A stretch of DNA of 64,000 nucleotides from Pyropia haitanensis. Lineage: Eukaryota > Rhodophyta > Bangiophyceae > Bangiales > Bangiaceae. The notes under the pieces are model-generated. The model was given only the letters and a program-made list of their open reading frames with translations. It did no database searches and was not told where the DNA came from. The stretch is taken from positions 2,178,875-2,242,874 of the forward strand of contig SDUX01000005.1 in the NCBI GenBank assembly GCA_008729055.1, given 5' to 3'. Made by a program: the position numbers and the translations under genes. Each line of letters starts with the position of its first letter. The first letter of the stretch is position 1. Positions 52,201 through 61,271 of the stretch are shown here, in pieces.

Positions 52201-53283
52201 CTACTCGCCACGTGTCTTCTCCGCGAAAGCACTCAGAAGATTGACCACCGCGAGTCGCAACTCACAGATGCTCGCCTCACCGGGGCCACCGGTACCCGCC
52301 GCGCTACCGGCCTCGTGATCGCTCGAGCGTGGCGACCCGTTCGCCATCTTCGCCTTGAGGTACTCTCGCATGACGCTGGCCGCCGTTTCCTTCTTGTTCT
52401 ATTGGGAGGTCTTGGAAAGCTTGGCCTGGGCCTCTGCCTCAATCTCAGCCGCCGTCTGAACGACAGACGGGGCGGTGGCTGTGAGCGCGCTCGCGACTGG
52501 GGTTATCTCGTGACCGTCGCTCGAGGAGCTGTCCGCGTCAGTGTCCACCTCAACCGCAGCCCCCTCCGCGGTCCCGCCGCCCCCCGCCGCCCCCGCGGCC
52601 CCCTCCGCGGTCCCGCCGCCCCCCCCCGCCCCCGCGGCCCCCTCCGCCTCAACAACCCCCCCAGCGTTGCCGGAAACGCGCGCCCCTGCAGGCGCCGGGG
52701 CCCCATCGGCCCCCTTCCCCCCGTCCACCTCGTCAACCGCCGCAGCCCACGCCGACACCTCGCCCCCTTCCGCTGCACTCGCTCCGCCGCCTCCCCCCGC
52801 CCCGCCGTCAGAGTTCAAAATGTCGACGGGTTCACGGACCGTGCGCTCGCTCGAAACAGGGCATTTTTCAAAGACGGCTGTCGCCATGCCGAAAAGGACG
52901 GCGCCGCCAAACTTGATGATAGCGTCCTCTTTTTGAGCCGAGCTCGCACCCGACCCGGAAGCCTGCTTGAGGGTCACTCCGTAGCTCGTGCGGAGATTCT
53001 TGAGCCTCTTGTCCAGCGCCGTTGCGTCGCGCGTGGCAGCGCACGCCTTCTCGTCGGCCGGCACGTGGGAAACAATTGCGTTCACCAACTCCTTGCCGGT
53101 GCGACGGGTCTTGTCCCCAGTGCGACGACCACGGAACTCTGTCCAGTGGTCACGCGCCGCAGCCAGCAGAGCCATGCGTTCACCGGGGGTGAAGTTCTTG
53201 GCCTGAGGACCGATGGGCTTGCCCCCGGCCGAGCGCTTGCGGCTGCGCGACTTGATCGGCGCAGGCGTGCGCGCGCTCGTCAT
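52201..53283 (-). pseudogene. Harbinger-2 accessory protein (Myb/SANT-like), one premature stop
   Basis: ATG 53283 (MTSARTPAPIKSRSRKRS). A basic N-terminus is followed by a helical DNA-binding-like domain: FTPGERMALLAAARDHWTEF, KELVNAIVSHVPADEKACAA and DKRLKNLRTSYGVTLKQASG. A Gly/Ala/Glu-rich linker contains a coding minisatellite. TAG at 52399-52401 ends the main frame at KLSKTSQ, yet the same frame continues with coding-like sequence (NKKETAASVMREYLKAKMAN, then ICELRLAVVNLLSAFAEKTR) to TAG 52201-52203. So one nonsense change probably cost the last 65 residues. In Harbinger elements this protein brings the transposase to DNA. The gene converges on the transposase. Confidence 0.65.
52554..52652. 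repeat. Coding minisatellite, about 2-3 units of 39-48 bp
   Basis: The GCGGCCCCCTCCGCGGTCCC block repeats with GCCGCCCCC linkers, encoding TAEGAAGA-Gly-rich repeats on the minus strand in the Harbinger-2 accessory gene. Confidence 0.85.
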
Positions 53284-53751
53284 CCTCTTGAGAGGGGGAG
53301 GGGGAACGACGACAGGCCAGGGAGCAAGAGGAGTAGACAATAGGGCGATGTGTCGTTGCGGGAGGTGACCGGGAGGCAGGCCAGAGAGCGGTCGCAAGGG
53401 GACCAAGGACAGGGAGGAAACAGCAAAGCGTCGCGTGGGTTTATTAAGGACTGGGGCACCCACACGGGCGATGGTAGCTTGTCTACTGGCGCCGCGCCGC
53501 CTGCCCACCAGCACTGCGGTGCGATGGAAGACGGCGCGCGCCGTGACCAAAAAGGGCGCGCAGCGATCATGCACGAACGGGCGGACGCATCACCAGTCCC
53601 TTCCTTCCGATTTCAAGTGTGGCATCAAAAAAAAAAAATTGTATCAAATGCTCAACAACTCGTTTCCCACGTGCGTCTTAGATCCTGATACCTGATTTAA
53701 GCAGGCGCAAACTGTGAATCCCCCTCCGCGGCCAAGGTTCCAGCGCGGCCC
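53284..53751. other. No supported gene; 5' flank of the accessory gene and possible Harbinger-2 right end
   Basis: Includes a 12-base A run at 53627-53638. I did not find a terminal inverted repeat pairing with the region left of 50187. Confidence 0.4.
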
Positions 53752-53982
53752 TGGCCTAAGCGCAGTTGTGGAGGTTGCTAAGCGCGAAGCGCAGACGGGC
53801 CGCGGGGGCCCGGGCCAGGCTTGGGCCCGCGCATCCGCCGCCACGGCCGCCCGCGGCCGGCGGCCGCGTGGGGCCACGGCGGACGGGCACGGCGGCGGCG
53901 CCGCATTGCCTTATCAGGCGCGGCCGACGCACGACGCTGCCGGGCGCCTTGCCCGGCACGTTTGTCTTCCTCGTGCGCGTCA
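53752..53982 (+). repeat. YR-2 A1 repeat (231 bp)
   Basis: Begins TGGCCTAAGCGCAGTTGTGG and ends CCTCGTGCGCGTCA. Matches A2 at 58906-59136 in the same orientation. Confidence 0.95.
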
Positions 53983-54185
53983 GGTCACGTTCCCCTGTCT
54001 CCGCAGGTGCCCGTGCCCCGATCTGCCCGAGCACGACAACCCGTGGGTCTCCCACGTCTTGATCTGGCTTGGCTTTCTTGTTCTGCTTACTGACCCGCTC
54101 CGTGCCTCGCACGATCGGATTCTTGGTCACTGCGCCTTCGCACACCGCTCCCCCCTGAAAAGGGGGGTGGCCCCCGCGGCCTGAC

Positions 54186-55613
54186 ATGCCCGGATCGGGA
54201 ACGGGCAGCGCTTCGGCCGGCCCCCGGAAAGCGGTTGCCCCCGGGAGTGCGGCTGACGCGACCCCCCCACGCCGATCCCGGCGGCAGTTGGCGTCGGCCG
54301 CTGCCGCCGCCGCCGCCGCCTCTCGGGCGGACGGCGCCGCTCTCGCGCCCGCCGCCGCCGGCGAGCCCGCCAACCCCCTTCCTTTGGCTGCGGACGCTGC
54401 CGCGGCCGCGGCACTTCTTTTTGCCGGGGCCGCTGACGCCGCGCCCGCCGTACCGCCCCCTCCGCCTCCCCCCCCTGACGACTGGTTTGCTAACGACGTC
54501 GACGACGACGAATACATCGCGCCGATTGCGTTTGGAGAGTCTACGTCCGCAGGCCTCTCCCTCGTCAACTCGGTGTCGAGTTTGGCATCTTGGCTCTCTC
54601 CTGGGGCCGCCCTCCCCCCAGCACCCTCCGCTCCGGCTCCCGCCGATCGGCCACGGCCCGCGCTTGGCCCCGCGGCAATCCCCGCTGCGTCTCGGTCCCT
54701 CGTCCCACGGCCGCCGCCCGGGTATGGGCCACGCTCGGCGCTTGCGCCGTCGGCGCCTGGATGCCAGCTGCCCACGTTTGGGTTTGGCGGCGCCCCTGCC
54801 ATCGGCGCCCGGGGCGTCGACTACTACGTCCCTGGCGCCGGCGGAGCCGGCCGAACCGAGTCGGCGTTTGCCACGCCTGTCGTTGCCCGGCTCCTCCACA
54901 GCAGCACTCGCCTCGAGGGGTTTGACCTCTTGCCGGGCCTGCGCAACCCAGGTGTTTTCCCGCAGCCCTTCGCTATGTTTGGTGAATTCCTCCACCGCTT
55001 CCCCACCGAGGACCGCTCCGTCTTCGAGGCTCGCGTTCTCCACACCGCCCTCTCCTGGCTGCAGAACGCGCACAACCGCCTCATCGACGTCGAGGATCGC
55101 GTCGCCAATGGCATCTACACCGCGTCTGACGCTGCGGAAGCGATCCCTGTCTCCCGCGCCCACCTCCACCGAGTTTTTGCCCTCCTCGCCACGCGTTATG
55201 AGTGCCTCCGCGAAGCGCGATCCGGCGGCGGCGACTGGGCGCACACGCTCGAGGCCATTGCGCTTCAGCCAGCTGGACCCGGGTACTCTAACCCCGCCAC
55301 TGCGGCCATCCATGCTTCGGCAGCCTCGGCACGGTTGACCGCCGCCGCTCGAGCGCACGGACAACACCTGGCGCGGTCCGCCGCCCCTCGACCCCCGCCC
55401 AACCCGTCCCGCCGCCGTGAAGCGGAGCGAATTCACAACCCGCGCCGCCGCCCTGGCGGGAAAGGCCGCGGCGGGGGCAACGGCGACGGCTCCCGAAAGC
55501 CCGACAACGGACGAGACGACGGTGGCGGCCGCGGCCGCGGCAAACGGCGCATTAAACGCCCCCGCTCTCCACATCCCCCCCGCCCCGCCCATGACGGGGG
55601 ATCTACCCCCTGA
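54186..55613 (+). CDS. Gag-like protein of YR-2
   Basis: ATG 54186 (MPGSGTGSASAGPRKAVA), 475 codons, uninterrupted. The N-terminal part is Ala/Pro-rich with an acidic spacer (DDWFANDVDDDEYIAP). The conserved region at about 250-345 (LRNPGVFPQPFAMFGEFLHR, VFEARVLHTALSWLQNAHNR, HLHRVFALLATRYECL) aligns with the YR-1 gag. The C-terminus is strongly basic and RG-rich (RRRPGGKGRGGGNGDGSRK, GRGRGKRRIKRPRSP), suited to RNA binding. That this frame stays open while the downstream genes are riddled with stops may simply reflect the low stop density of GC-rich sequence. Confidence 0.75.
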   Translation: MPGSGTGSASAGPRKAVAPGSAADATPPRRSRRQLASAAAAAAAASRADGAALAPAAAGEPANPLPLAADAAAAAALLFAGAADAAPAVPPPPPPPPDDWFANDVDDDEYIAPIAFGESTSAGLSLVNSVSSLASWLSPGAALPPAPSAPAPADRPRPALGPAAIPAASRSLVPRPPPGYGPRSALAPSAPGCQLPTFGFGGAPAIGARGVDYYVPGAGGAGRTESAFATPVVARLLHSSTRLEGFDLLPGLRNPGVFPQPFAMFGEFLHRFPTEDRSVFEARVLHTALSWLQNAHNRLIDVEDRVANGIYTASDAAEAIPVSRAHLHRVFALLATRYECLREARSGGGDWAHTLEAIALQPAGPGYSNPATAAIHASAASARLTAAARAHGQHLARSAAPRPPPNPSRRREAERIHNPRRRPGGKGRGGGNGDGSRKPDNGRDDGGGRGRGKRRIKRPRSPHPPRPAHDGGSTP

Positions 55614-55681
55614 CCGCACCTCCACCGGAGCGTGGCGCCCCTGGCGCGCCGGACGGCACCCCACAGGGAGCAGGGAAGCAC

Positions 55682-57354
55682 GTGCGTTTTGCTCGCGTCC
55701 CCTGGGACCTGGACGCCTCGCTCCTCCCTCGACCGACCTGGTCAACTTTCGCCCCGCCCCGTCCCTCGGTCCTCCGCTCTCCGTCGACCACGACAGCGGC
55801 AACGCCCGGCCCCGACCGGCGCCCCCCCCTTGCCCCGCCATTGGACCGCCCGACGAATCGGAAGGCCCGCCGCGCTCACCTGCAGCCCAAGCCCGTCGGG
55901 ACTGGTCCGCCCCCGCACGTCACCGCTCGCCGGGCGTGGCGCTAGTGGCGGGCGCTCGGCGCATCCGGTCCGGTGCTCCGCGTCCTCAAGGATGGCCTTC
56001 TTCTCCCCTGGCGCCGCACCCCGCCCCCGTAAATGGCCCCGACGATTCTTCAACCCCCCGACGTGCAGCCATGGGCCAAGACGGAGGTGGCCCGCTGGGT
56101 GAATCGCGGTTATTGTCGACCGGCCACGCCGGCCGAGGCCATGAGCCCGCACAGGCAGGCGGCCTCTTTTGTGGCCGACGTCGACCGCAAGCCCCTTATG
56201 GTGGTCGACCTCTCCCCAGTCAACTGCTGGCTGCACGATCGAGCCTTCAAGTACGACGTGCTGCCCAGCTTCATCGCGATGCTCAAGAAGGGCGACCATA
56301 TGGCAAGCTGGGACATCAGCGACGCGTTCCATCACATCCGGCTGGCCCCCCGCGAGAGCGCGCGTCTGGCCTCCCGGGTGGGCACGGTCTTGTGGTTCTT
56401 TTTGACGCTTCCCCTCGGGCTCAAGCTGGCACCCTGGGCGCTGACAAGGCTACTACGACCGGTGGTGCAACACCTCCGCTCCCTGGGCTACTTGATGATG
56501 CCGTATATGGACGACTTTGCCATTTCCGTCGACCAACCAAATCCGGTTACTCTGACCCAAGCCACGGCGGCCCGCGCAGTCGCGGTCTCGCTTTTCCCGC
56601 GCTTGGGCCTTCACGTGCACCCTTCAAAGGGCGCGTTCGTCGGCACTAGCAGGTTGCACGTTCTCGGCTACACGATCGATACAACACGGTGCCCCCTCCT
56701 ACTTCCGCCGCAGCGACAACAGCGGATCGTCGGCACCGCCCACTCTCTCCTCAGGCCGCCGCCTTGGACCGCTGCTGGGTCCGCGCCCGTGCTCTCCGCC
56801 GGGTCTGCGGCCTGGCCTGCTCGGCGGCCCTCGCTGTCCCCCTCGGTCGTCATCACCTCCGTTCCCTCTTTTCTTCTCTCGGTGCCTCCCGCGGACGGAC
56901 TTGATTGACGTCGCCTGCCCTGCGGGACCTTCTATGGTGGTCCGCCCTCAAGTTCACCCTGGGGATCGGCCGCTCTCTTTGGGAAGCCCCGACCGCGATG
57001 CACCTCGACACGGACGCGTGCGCGACTGGCTGGGGCGCGGTCCGCGACCAGCTAATATCAGCGCGCGGCTTCTTCGACCTCGCAACGTCGCATTACCACA
57101 TCAACCGCAAGGAGCTGTTGGCCGTCATCTACGCCCTCGAGTCCTTCCCATCCGCGCGGGGACCCGGCGTGGTACGGGTCCGGACGGACTCCACGGTAGT
57201 GATGGCCGTCATCAACTCCCTTTACTCGCGCTCACCGGCGCTGCACCGAGACGTGACGAAGCTGCGCAAGATTCTCGCCGATCGGGACTTGGGCATAGAG
57301 GCGACCTGGCTCTCCTCCGTCGAGAACAAGTGGGCCGATCGCTTGTCGCGGTAG
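55682..57354 (+). pseudogene. Reverse transcriptase-RNase H of YR-2
   Basis: The RT frame shows the N-terminal motif WRALGASGPVLRVLKDGLLL with in-frame TAG at 55943 and TAA at 56030. From ATG 56033: VQPWAKTEVARWVNRGYCRP, HMASWDISDAFHHIRLAPRE, LPLGLKLAPWALTRLL and the catalytic MPYMDDFAISV. A frameshift near 56750 moves to another frame that reaches TGA at 56902. RNase H then reads LDTDACATGWGAV, HYHINRKELLAVIYAL, VRTDSTVVMAVINSLY and NKWADRLSR, ending at TAG 57352. Unlike YR-1, the YMDD box is intact, but expression is impossible without repairing several lesions. No protease or integrase is present. Confidence 0.88.
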
Positions 57355-58809
57355 CGGGACAGCACGGGTTGGCGCTTGGCGCGCTCGGCTTGGGATGCCC
57401 TGAACGACGCCTGGGGTCCAATGACGATCGACCATTTCGCCACACCCCTCGACACCCACCTGCCGCGCTTCAATTCCGCGATGGCTTGTCCAGGAGCGGA
57501 GCGAGTCGACGCGCACACGGCCCCGTGGTGGGGCGAGACGAATTACTGCGCACCCCCATTTTCGCACGCCCCCGCCGCGCTGCGCAAGTGCTTCAAGGAC
57601 AGGGCCACCGCAATCTTCGTGCTTCCTGTCTGGCCAGCCCATCCTTGGTGGCGCCGCGCCACGACACGGACCCACGCCGCCGTCCTCCTCCCGGACGACG
57701 CGATCATCTACACGTCCGGCCGCTTCACGCCGCCTGCGAAACCGCCATCCTGGCAAATGGCCGCGTTCTTGTTCGAGAACGGCGGGACACCGACCACTGG
57801 GCCGCGAGGCGACGCCTGGCCAACAATTCGACACTGGCCGCCATCGGCTCGTCCAGTGCCGGCGCTTCGGTCGCCGCCGCGCTCCTAACCAACGCCGTCG
57901 CCCCCTCCACGGCCGACAAGTACGGGCGACGCTGGGCGGAGTTCGAAGCGTTTTGCACCGCCAACAATTGGCAAGCACTACCGACCTCCGCCGCCGCCGT
58001 GGCGTGTTTTTTTCGGGACCCTCTGTGAGCGGCGCCTTGCTCCGTCTTCTCTACAGACGTACTTGACGCCTATTAACAACCGGCACCACGACGGAGGATT
58101 CGACAAGCCGGCCACCGGCCCATTAATCGCGAAGCTCCGGACCGGTTGCAATCGTATGCTCGCCGACGAGGCGGCCGAGTTCCCGCCTACTAGGGCCGCA
58201 CTGCCGGCCACTGTCGTCTGGCGCATCGCCCAGTTGGCGCTCGACGAACGGAACGCCGCCTGGGCCACCCGTTTCACGGCCGTCGTGCTGTAGTACGTCC
58301 TCGTGCGCCGTACCGCGGAGATCCTGTCCCTGCAGCTGCGCGACGTCACGCTCACGGCGACTGGCGGCGCCGACATCCAGATCCGCCGATACAAGGGGGG
58401 CGAGCGGCGAGCCCGCATGGAACAACTAGTCGTGTCCTTCCCCCCTGCCCCTGTCGGCACGCCCCGTGACCTGCATATCGAGCTGCTTACTCGGCTGCTC
58501 ACGCGAATGCAGCAGCGACGCGCGCCGCCGCGTTCCCTCCTCTTTTCGCTTGCGGACTTGGACCGCCCGCCCAACGCCACGGACCTGACCGCATGGCTCC
58601 TGGTGGCGCTGTCGCGCCTCGCCATTTCGCCGCCGGACGGCCTCTTCTATTCTTCCTATTCTGCTCGCAGTGGCGGCGCCACCGCGCTCGACATCTGCGG
58701 GGTGTCTCGCCCGACGATCGCCCGCTTGCTTGGGCACTCCCGCAACGACCCCAAGGTGGCCAACGCCCACTACGTCGACGCGTTGGCGCCGGCCTCCTTG
58801 GAGACTTAG
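57355..58809 (+). pseudogene. Tyrosine recombinase region of YR-2
   Basis: After RNase H the frame continues through FVLPVWPAHPWWRR, a block conserved in YR-1. The recombinase N-domain reads APSTADKYGRRWAEFEAFCT and TSAAAVACFF. At a seven-T run (about 58007-58013) the frame shifts; one fewer T would continue as ACFFGTLCERRLAPS. Next come SLQTYLTPINNRHHDGGFDK, a TAG at 58291, VRRTAEILSLQLRDV (first Arg region), YSARSGGATALDICG (second Arg box) and LLGHSRNDPKVANAHYVD (His and nucleophile Tyr). The catalytic R-R-H-Y set is thus visible but not in one frame. Confidence 0.82.
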
Positions 58810-58876
58810 TAGCTATGCGGCCGCTACGCCCGCGAGTTGCCCGCTTTCGTCGCGGCCGCGGCCTCTCCATCACCGG

Positions 58877-58904
58877 GGCAGTCTGCGCGTCCTCGAGCGT
58901 TGTA
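58877..58904 (+). repeat. YR-2 B1 repeat (28 bp)
   Basis: GGCAGTCTGCGCGTCCTCGA... ending GTTGTA; identical to B2 at 59385-59412. One base separates it from A2. Confidence 0.93.
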
Positions 58905-58905
58905 A

Positions 58906-59136
58906 TGGCCTAAGCGCAGTTGTGGAGGTTGCTAAGCGCGAAGCGCAGACGGGCCGCGGGGGCCCGGGCCAGGCCTGCGCCCGCGCATCCGCCGCCACGG
59001 CCGCCCGCGGCCGGCGGCCGCGTGGGGCCACGGCGGACGGGCACGGCGGCGGCGCCGCATTGCCTCATCAGGCGCGGCCGACGCACGACGCTGCCGGGCG
59101 CCTTGCCCAGCACGTTTGTCTGCCTCGTGCGCGTCA
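58906..59136 (+). repeat. YR-2 A2 repeat (231 bp)
   Basis: Second copy of A1; differs at only a few positions (for example CTTGGGCCC versus CTGCGCCC, CCTTATCAGG versus CCTCATCAGG). Confidence 0.95.
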
Positions 59137-59384
59137 TCCACCCTCCGTCCCTGCCTCACTGCCACCGGCAGCCGGCACACGCAACAACTGCACGCTCGAC
59201 AGTCGCATGCCCGTTTCTCTTCCTCGTTTATGCACGCCTCTCTCTCCTTGTTTGATTGGAGTTGCTCTTACGCGCTCCACACTCGTGGGGTCCAGGTGCT
59301 ACGACCGATGGGCCCCGCGCCGGAGGTGAACTTCCAGCGATGGGAGACGTAGCCCCGGAGCCAAACCTATAAACTGGATCAATC

Positions 59385-59412
59385 GGCAGTCTGCGCGTCC
59401 TCGAGCGTTGTA
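59385..59412 (+). repeat. YR-2 B2 repeat (28 bp), right end of the element
   Basis: Identical to B1. The sequence after GTTGTA differs between the copies, so this marks the outer boundary. Confidence 0.93.
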
Positions 59413-59853
59413 GCCTGTCTGGGCCAAATGTCGACCATTTATGGGGCGCGTCCGCGCTACAGACTCTCCGTGTCGGCGCTCGAGGTACGAGAAAAAAGCC
59501 CGTCCGAAGGACGGTTTTTTCCATTATGTTGCTCTCTTCATGCGTACGACCGCAGCCGTACGCGAGATAAGGAAGAATAAGAACAGAGTTTCCTGACATA
59601 TTAATGTCGACCATCCGATAGGACCTGTCGTTGATCTCGGGACAGGTCGTTTGCTGGCTCAGGAGGCACATCCCATCGTGATCCCCAGTCGTATCCCATC
59701 ATTGCCATGCAAATGTATATTTTCCCAACGAAGCCGCCATCCCCTCCCCCGCCCAAGTCCCCGACCAGCCCACCCGTACAGCAGCCCAGTCACGCACTGC
59801 CCCGACCATGGCCCATCGCGCGCCTCCCCCCGCCTCCCCCCCCGCCCCCCCCG
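59413..59853. other. No supported gene; several small hairpins
   Basis: CCGTCC-GAA-GGACGG flanked by A and T runs (59490-59522), CGTACG-CCGCAGC-CGTACG (near 59541-59560) and GACCTGTC...GACAGGTC (59624-59650). It lies between the YR-2 end and the pogo-like transposase stop; perhaps the 3' flank of the latter. Confidence 0.45.
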
Positions 59854-61245
59854 TTACCGCCGGCGCTTAGGGCGCCTCTCCTGCTCCACCACCGTCCCGC
59901 CTACGCACACGTAAGGTGCCACATCCCCCGCGGCCGCCCTGGCACGTGCAGCGCGCGCTCGCAGGCCACGCTTGCGGGCGACAAACTCGGGGCTGGCGCG
60001 GCGCGCCGCCGCCTCGGCCTCCAGGCGGGCGTCCAACGCGACAGCAGCTGCGGCCTTCGCCTCCCGCCCGGCCTGCAATGCGTCCTTGGCCGCCTGCTTC
60101 CTGGCCGCCTCGGCGTCCTGCGAGGCCAAGGCGGCCAGCACCGCCGGTGCGGTCGCCTCCAGCGCAAGCCCACGCGTGCTCACAGACCCAAAGGCGATGA
60201 TTGGCTGGCGCATATCCCGCCGCGCCTCCGGGCCAAGGCAGGTGGCCAACAGCTCCAGGTCCACCTTGCGCGCCGAGTTGCGTGCCCCCTTGCCCAGCAC
60301 GAGCCGTCCAACGTCAATCTCGGAGGGGCAAATGGGCCACGTGCCCGTCTTCTTGAAGCCGATCACAATGTTGACAGATGACAAGCCCCGGAACGCGCCA
60401 GCCGTGATCACCCGCATCAAATGCGACAAGTTAAAACGGGTGTTGCGCGGGATGGTGGGCAGCATCGACCGGAGCTCCGCCCGTGCGTGCACCTTGACCT
60501 TCATAAATGGGTCACTGTCCAGCGCCTGGAGAATATGGGATAGGTGTGACGGGAACATCAGCACCACCACCTTGGCGGATTTCAGCAGCGTGAGGCCGAC
60601 CACCGAGGCGTGCACCTTGCACCCGTCCATAAGCAGCACCTTCCACTCAGTGGGGCACTTGTCCTTCATGGCGCGTGCCACAAACGCGGCGTACACCTCC
60701 CAGAGCGCCACATCAAACCCAGGCTTCTCCCGGCGATGCACCTCGGCCCCCTCGTCCAGGTAGGCCGCCAGCGGGACGCGGCGCTGGTTGCCGTTGCCGT
60801 CGTCCTCCACGGCAAAAGGGAGGCGACCGCCGCTCCCGGTGACCACCACAAACACTGGCAGCCGAGTGCCGTCGGCGCACACAGTGGCGACGAGGCTGGC
60901 CGCCTCGGCGCCACTCTGCACGCTCGGGAAGACAAAATCGAGCGAGGTGGTGACCTTGGGCGCCAGCACTGTCACGGGGGTGGTCTCCATCAGGGCTTGG
61001 GCGTCGATCATCGACTCATCCGTATTCCACACCTGTGCAGCACGGGTAATGCCAAGGTCGCGGCAAACCCCACCCGCCCCCGACGCAGGCCCCGCCGTGT
61101 CCGCCGCCGCCGCCGCCACCGCCGCCGCGCCCGCGCCTGTGGCCGCACCCGCCGCCGCCTCCACCCCCCGAAGGGCTGCAGCGCCCCCCCCGCCTCGTCC
61201 CCCCCCCCCACCCCCCCCATCCCGTCGCCGCCGCACATTAGGCAC
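59854..61245 (-). CDS. pogo-like DDE_1 transposase lacking the N-terminal DNA-binding domain
   Basis: The frame is open from about 61245 (GTG; no clear ATG) to the TAG at 59854, 463 codons. A poly-Gly/Ala leader is followed by the DDE_1 core: VWNTDESMI (Asp76), WKVLLMDGCKVHAS (Asp207) and FPSHLSHILQALDSDPFMKV (Asp243). The 35-residue spacing of the last two and the third acidic residue being Asp are typical of pogo/Tigger. Then FRGLSSVNIVIGFKKTGTWP and an Ala/Arg-rich helical tail. The CENP-B-type HTH expected before the core is absent, and a TIR element abuts the start at 61272. The catalytic part looks intact. An intact full protein would need an upstream exon that I cannot find. Confidence 0.8.
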   Translation of the reverse strand: MPNVRRRRDGGGGGGGRGGGGAAALRGVEAAAGAATGAGAAAVAAAAADTAGPASGAGGVCRDLGITRAAQVWNTDESMIDAQALMETTPVTVLAPKVTTSLDFVFPSVQSGAEAASLVATVCADGTRLPVFVVVTGSGGRLPFAVEDDGNGNQRRVPLAAYLDEGAEVHRREKPGFDVALWEVYAAFVARAMKDKCPTEWKVLLMDGCKVHASVVGLTLLKSAKVVVLMFPSHLSHILQALDSDPFMKVKVHARAELRSMLPTIPRNTRFNLSHLMRVITAGAFRGLSSVNIVIGFKKTGTWPICPSEIDVGRLVLGKGARNSARKVDLELLATCLGPEARRDMRQPIIAFGSVSTRGLALEATAPAVLAALASQDAEAARKQAAKDALQAGREAKAAAAVALDARLEAEAAARRASPEFVARKRGLRARAARARAAAGDVAPYVCVGGTVVEQERRPKRRR

Positions 61246-61271
61246 CGCCGGCGGGAGCGCCCGAGGCGGTA

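Larger units (their letters stand above)
53752..59412 (+). mobile_element. YR-2: tyrosine-recombinase retroelement with split direct repeats (PAT/Ngaro-like)
   Basis: Order: A1 (53752-53982), gag-like ORF, RT-RNase H, recombinase, B1 (58877-58904), A2 (58906-59136), B2 (59385-59412). A1 and A2 are both 231 bp with a handful of differences; B1 and B2 are identical 28-mers. This A1-body-B1-A2-B2 order is the known split-direct-repeat architecture of PAT/Ngaro-group YR elements, which regenerate ends through a circular intermediate. The protein-coding part is full of stops and shifts while the repeats are well conserved. Confidence 0.92.

Noticed and set aside
54087..55841. 584-codon minus-strand open frame in YR-2
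   Set aside because: It lies antisense to the gag-like gene conserved with YR-1; GC-rich codon bias creates long antisense frames.
58014..58060. 32-nt GTGAGC...CTACAG intron in the YR-2 recombinase
   Set aside because: Too short for the introns seen nearby. Reading one fewer T in the preceding T7 run gives a better match to YR-1 (ACFFG) and keeps SLQTYLTPINN in frame without splicing.
59490..59522. Bacterial-style intrinsic terminator (hairpin plus T run)
   Set aside because: The shape fits, but the context is a eukaryotic transposon flank. A small hairpin between A and T runs is more cautious.
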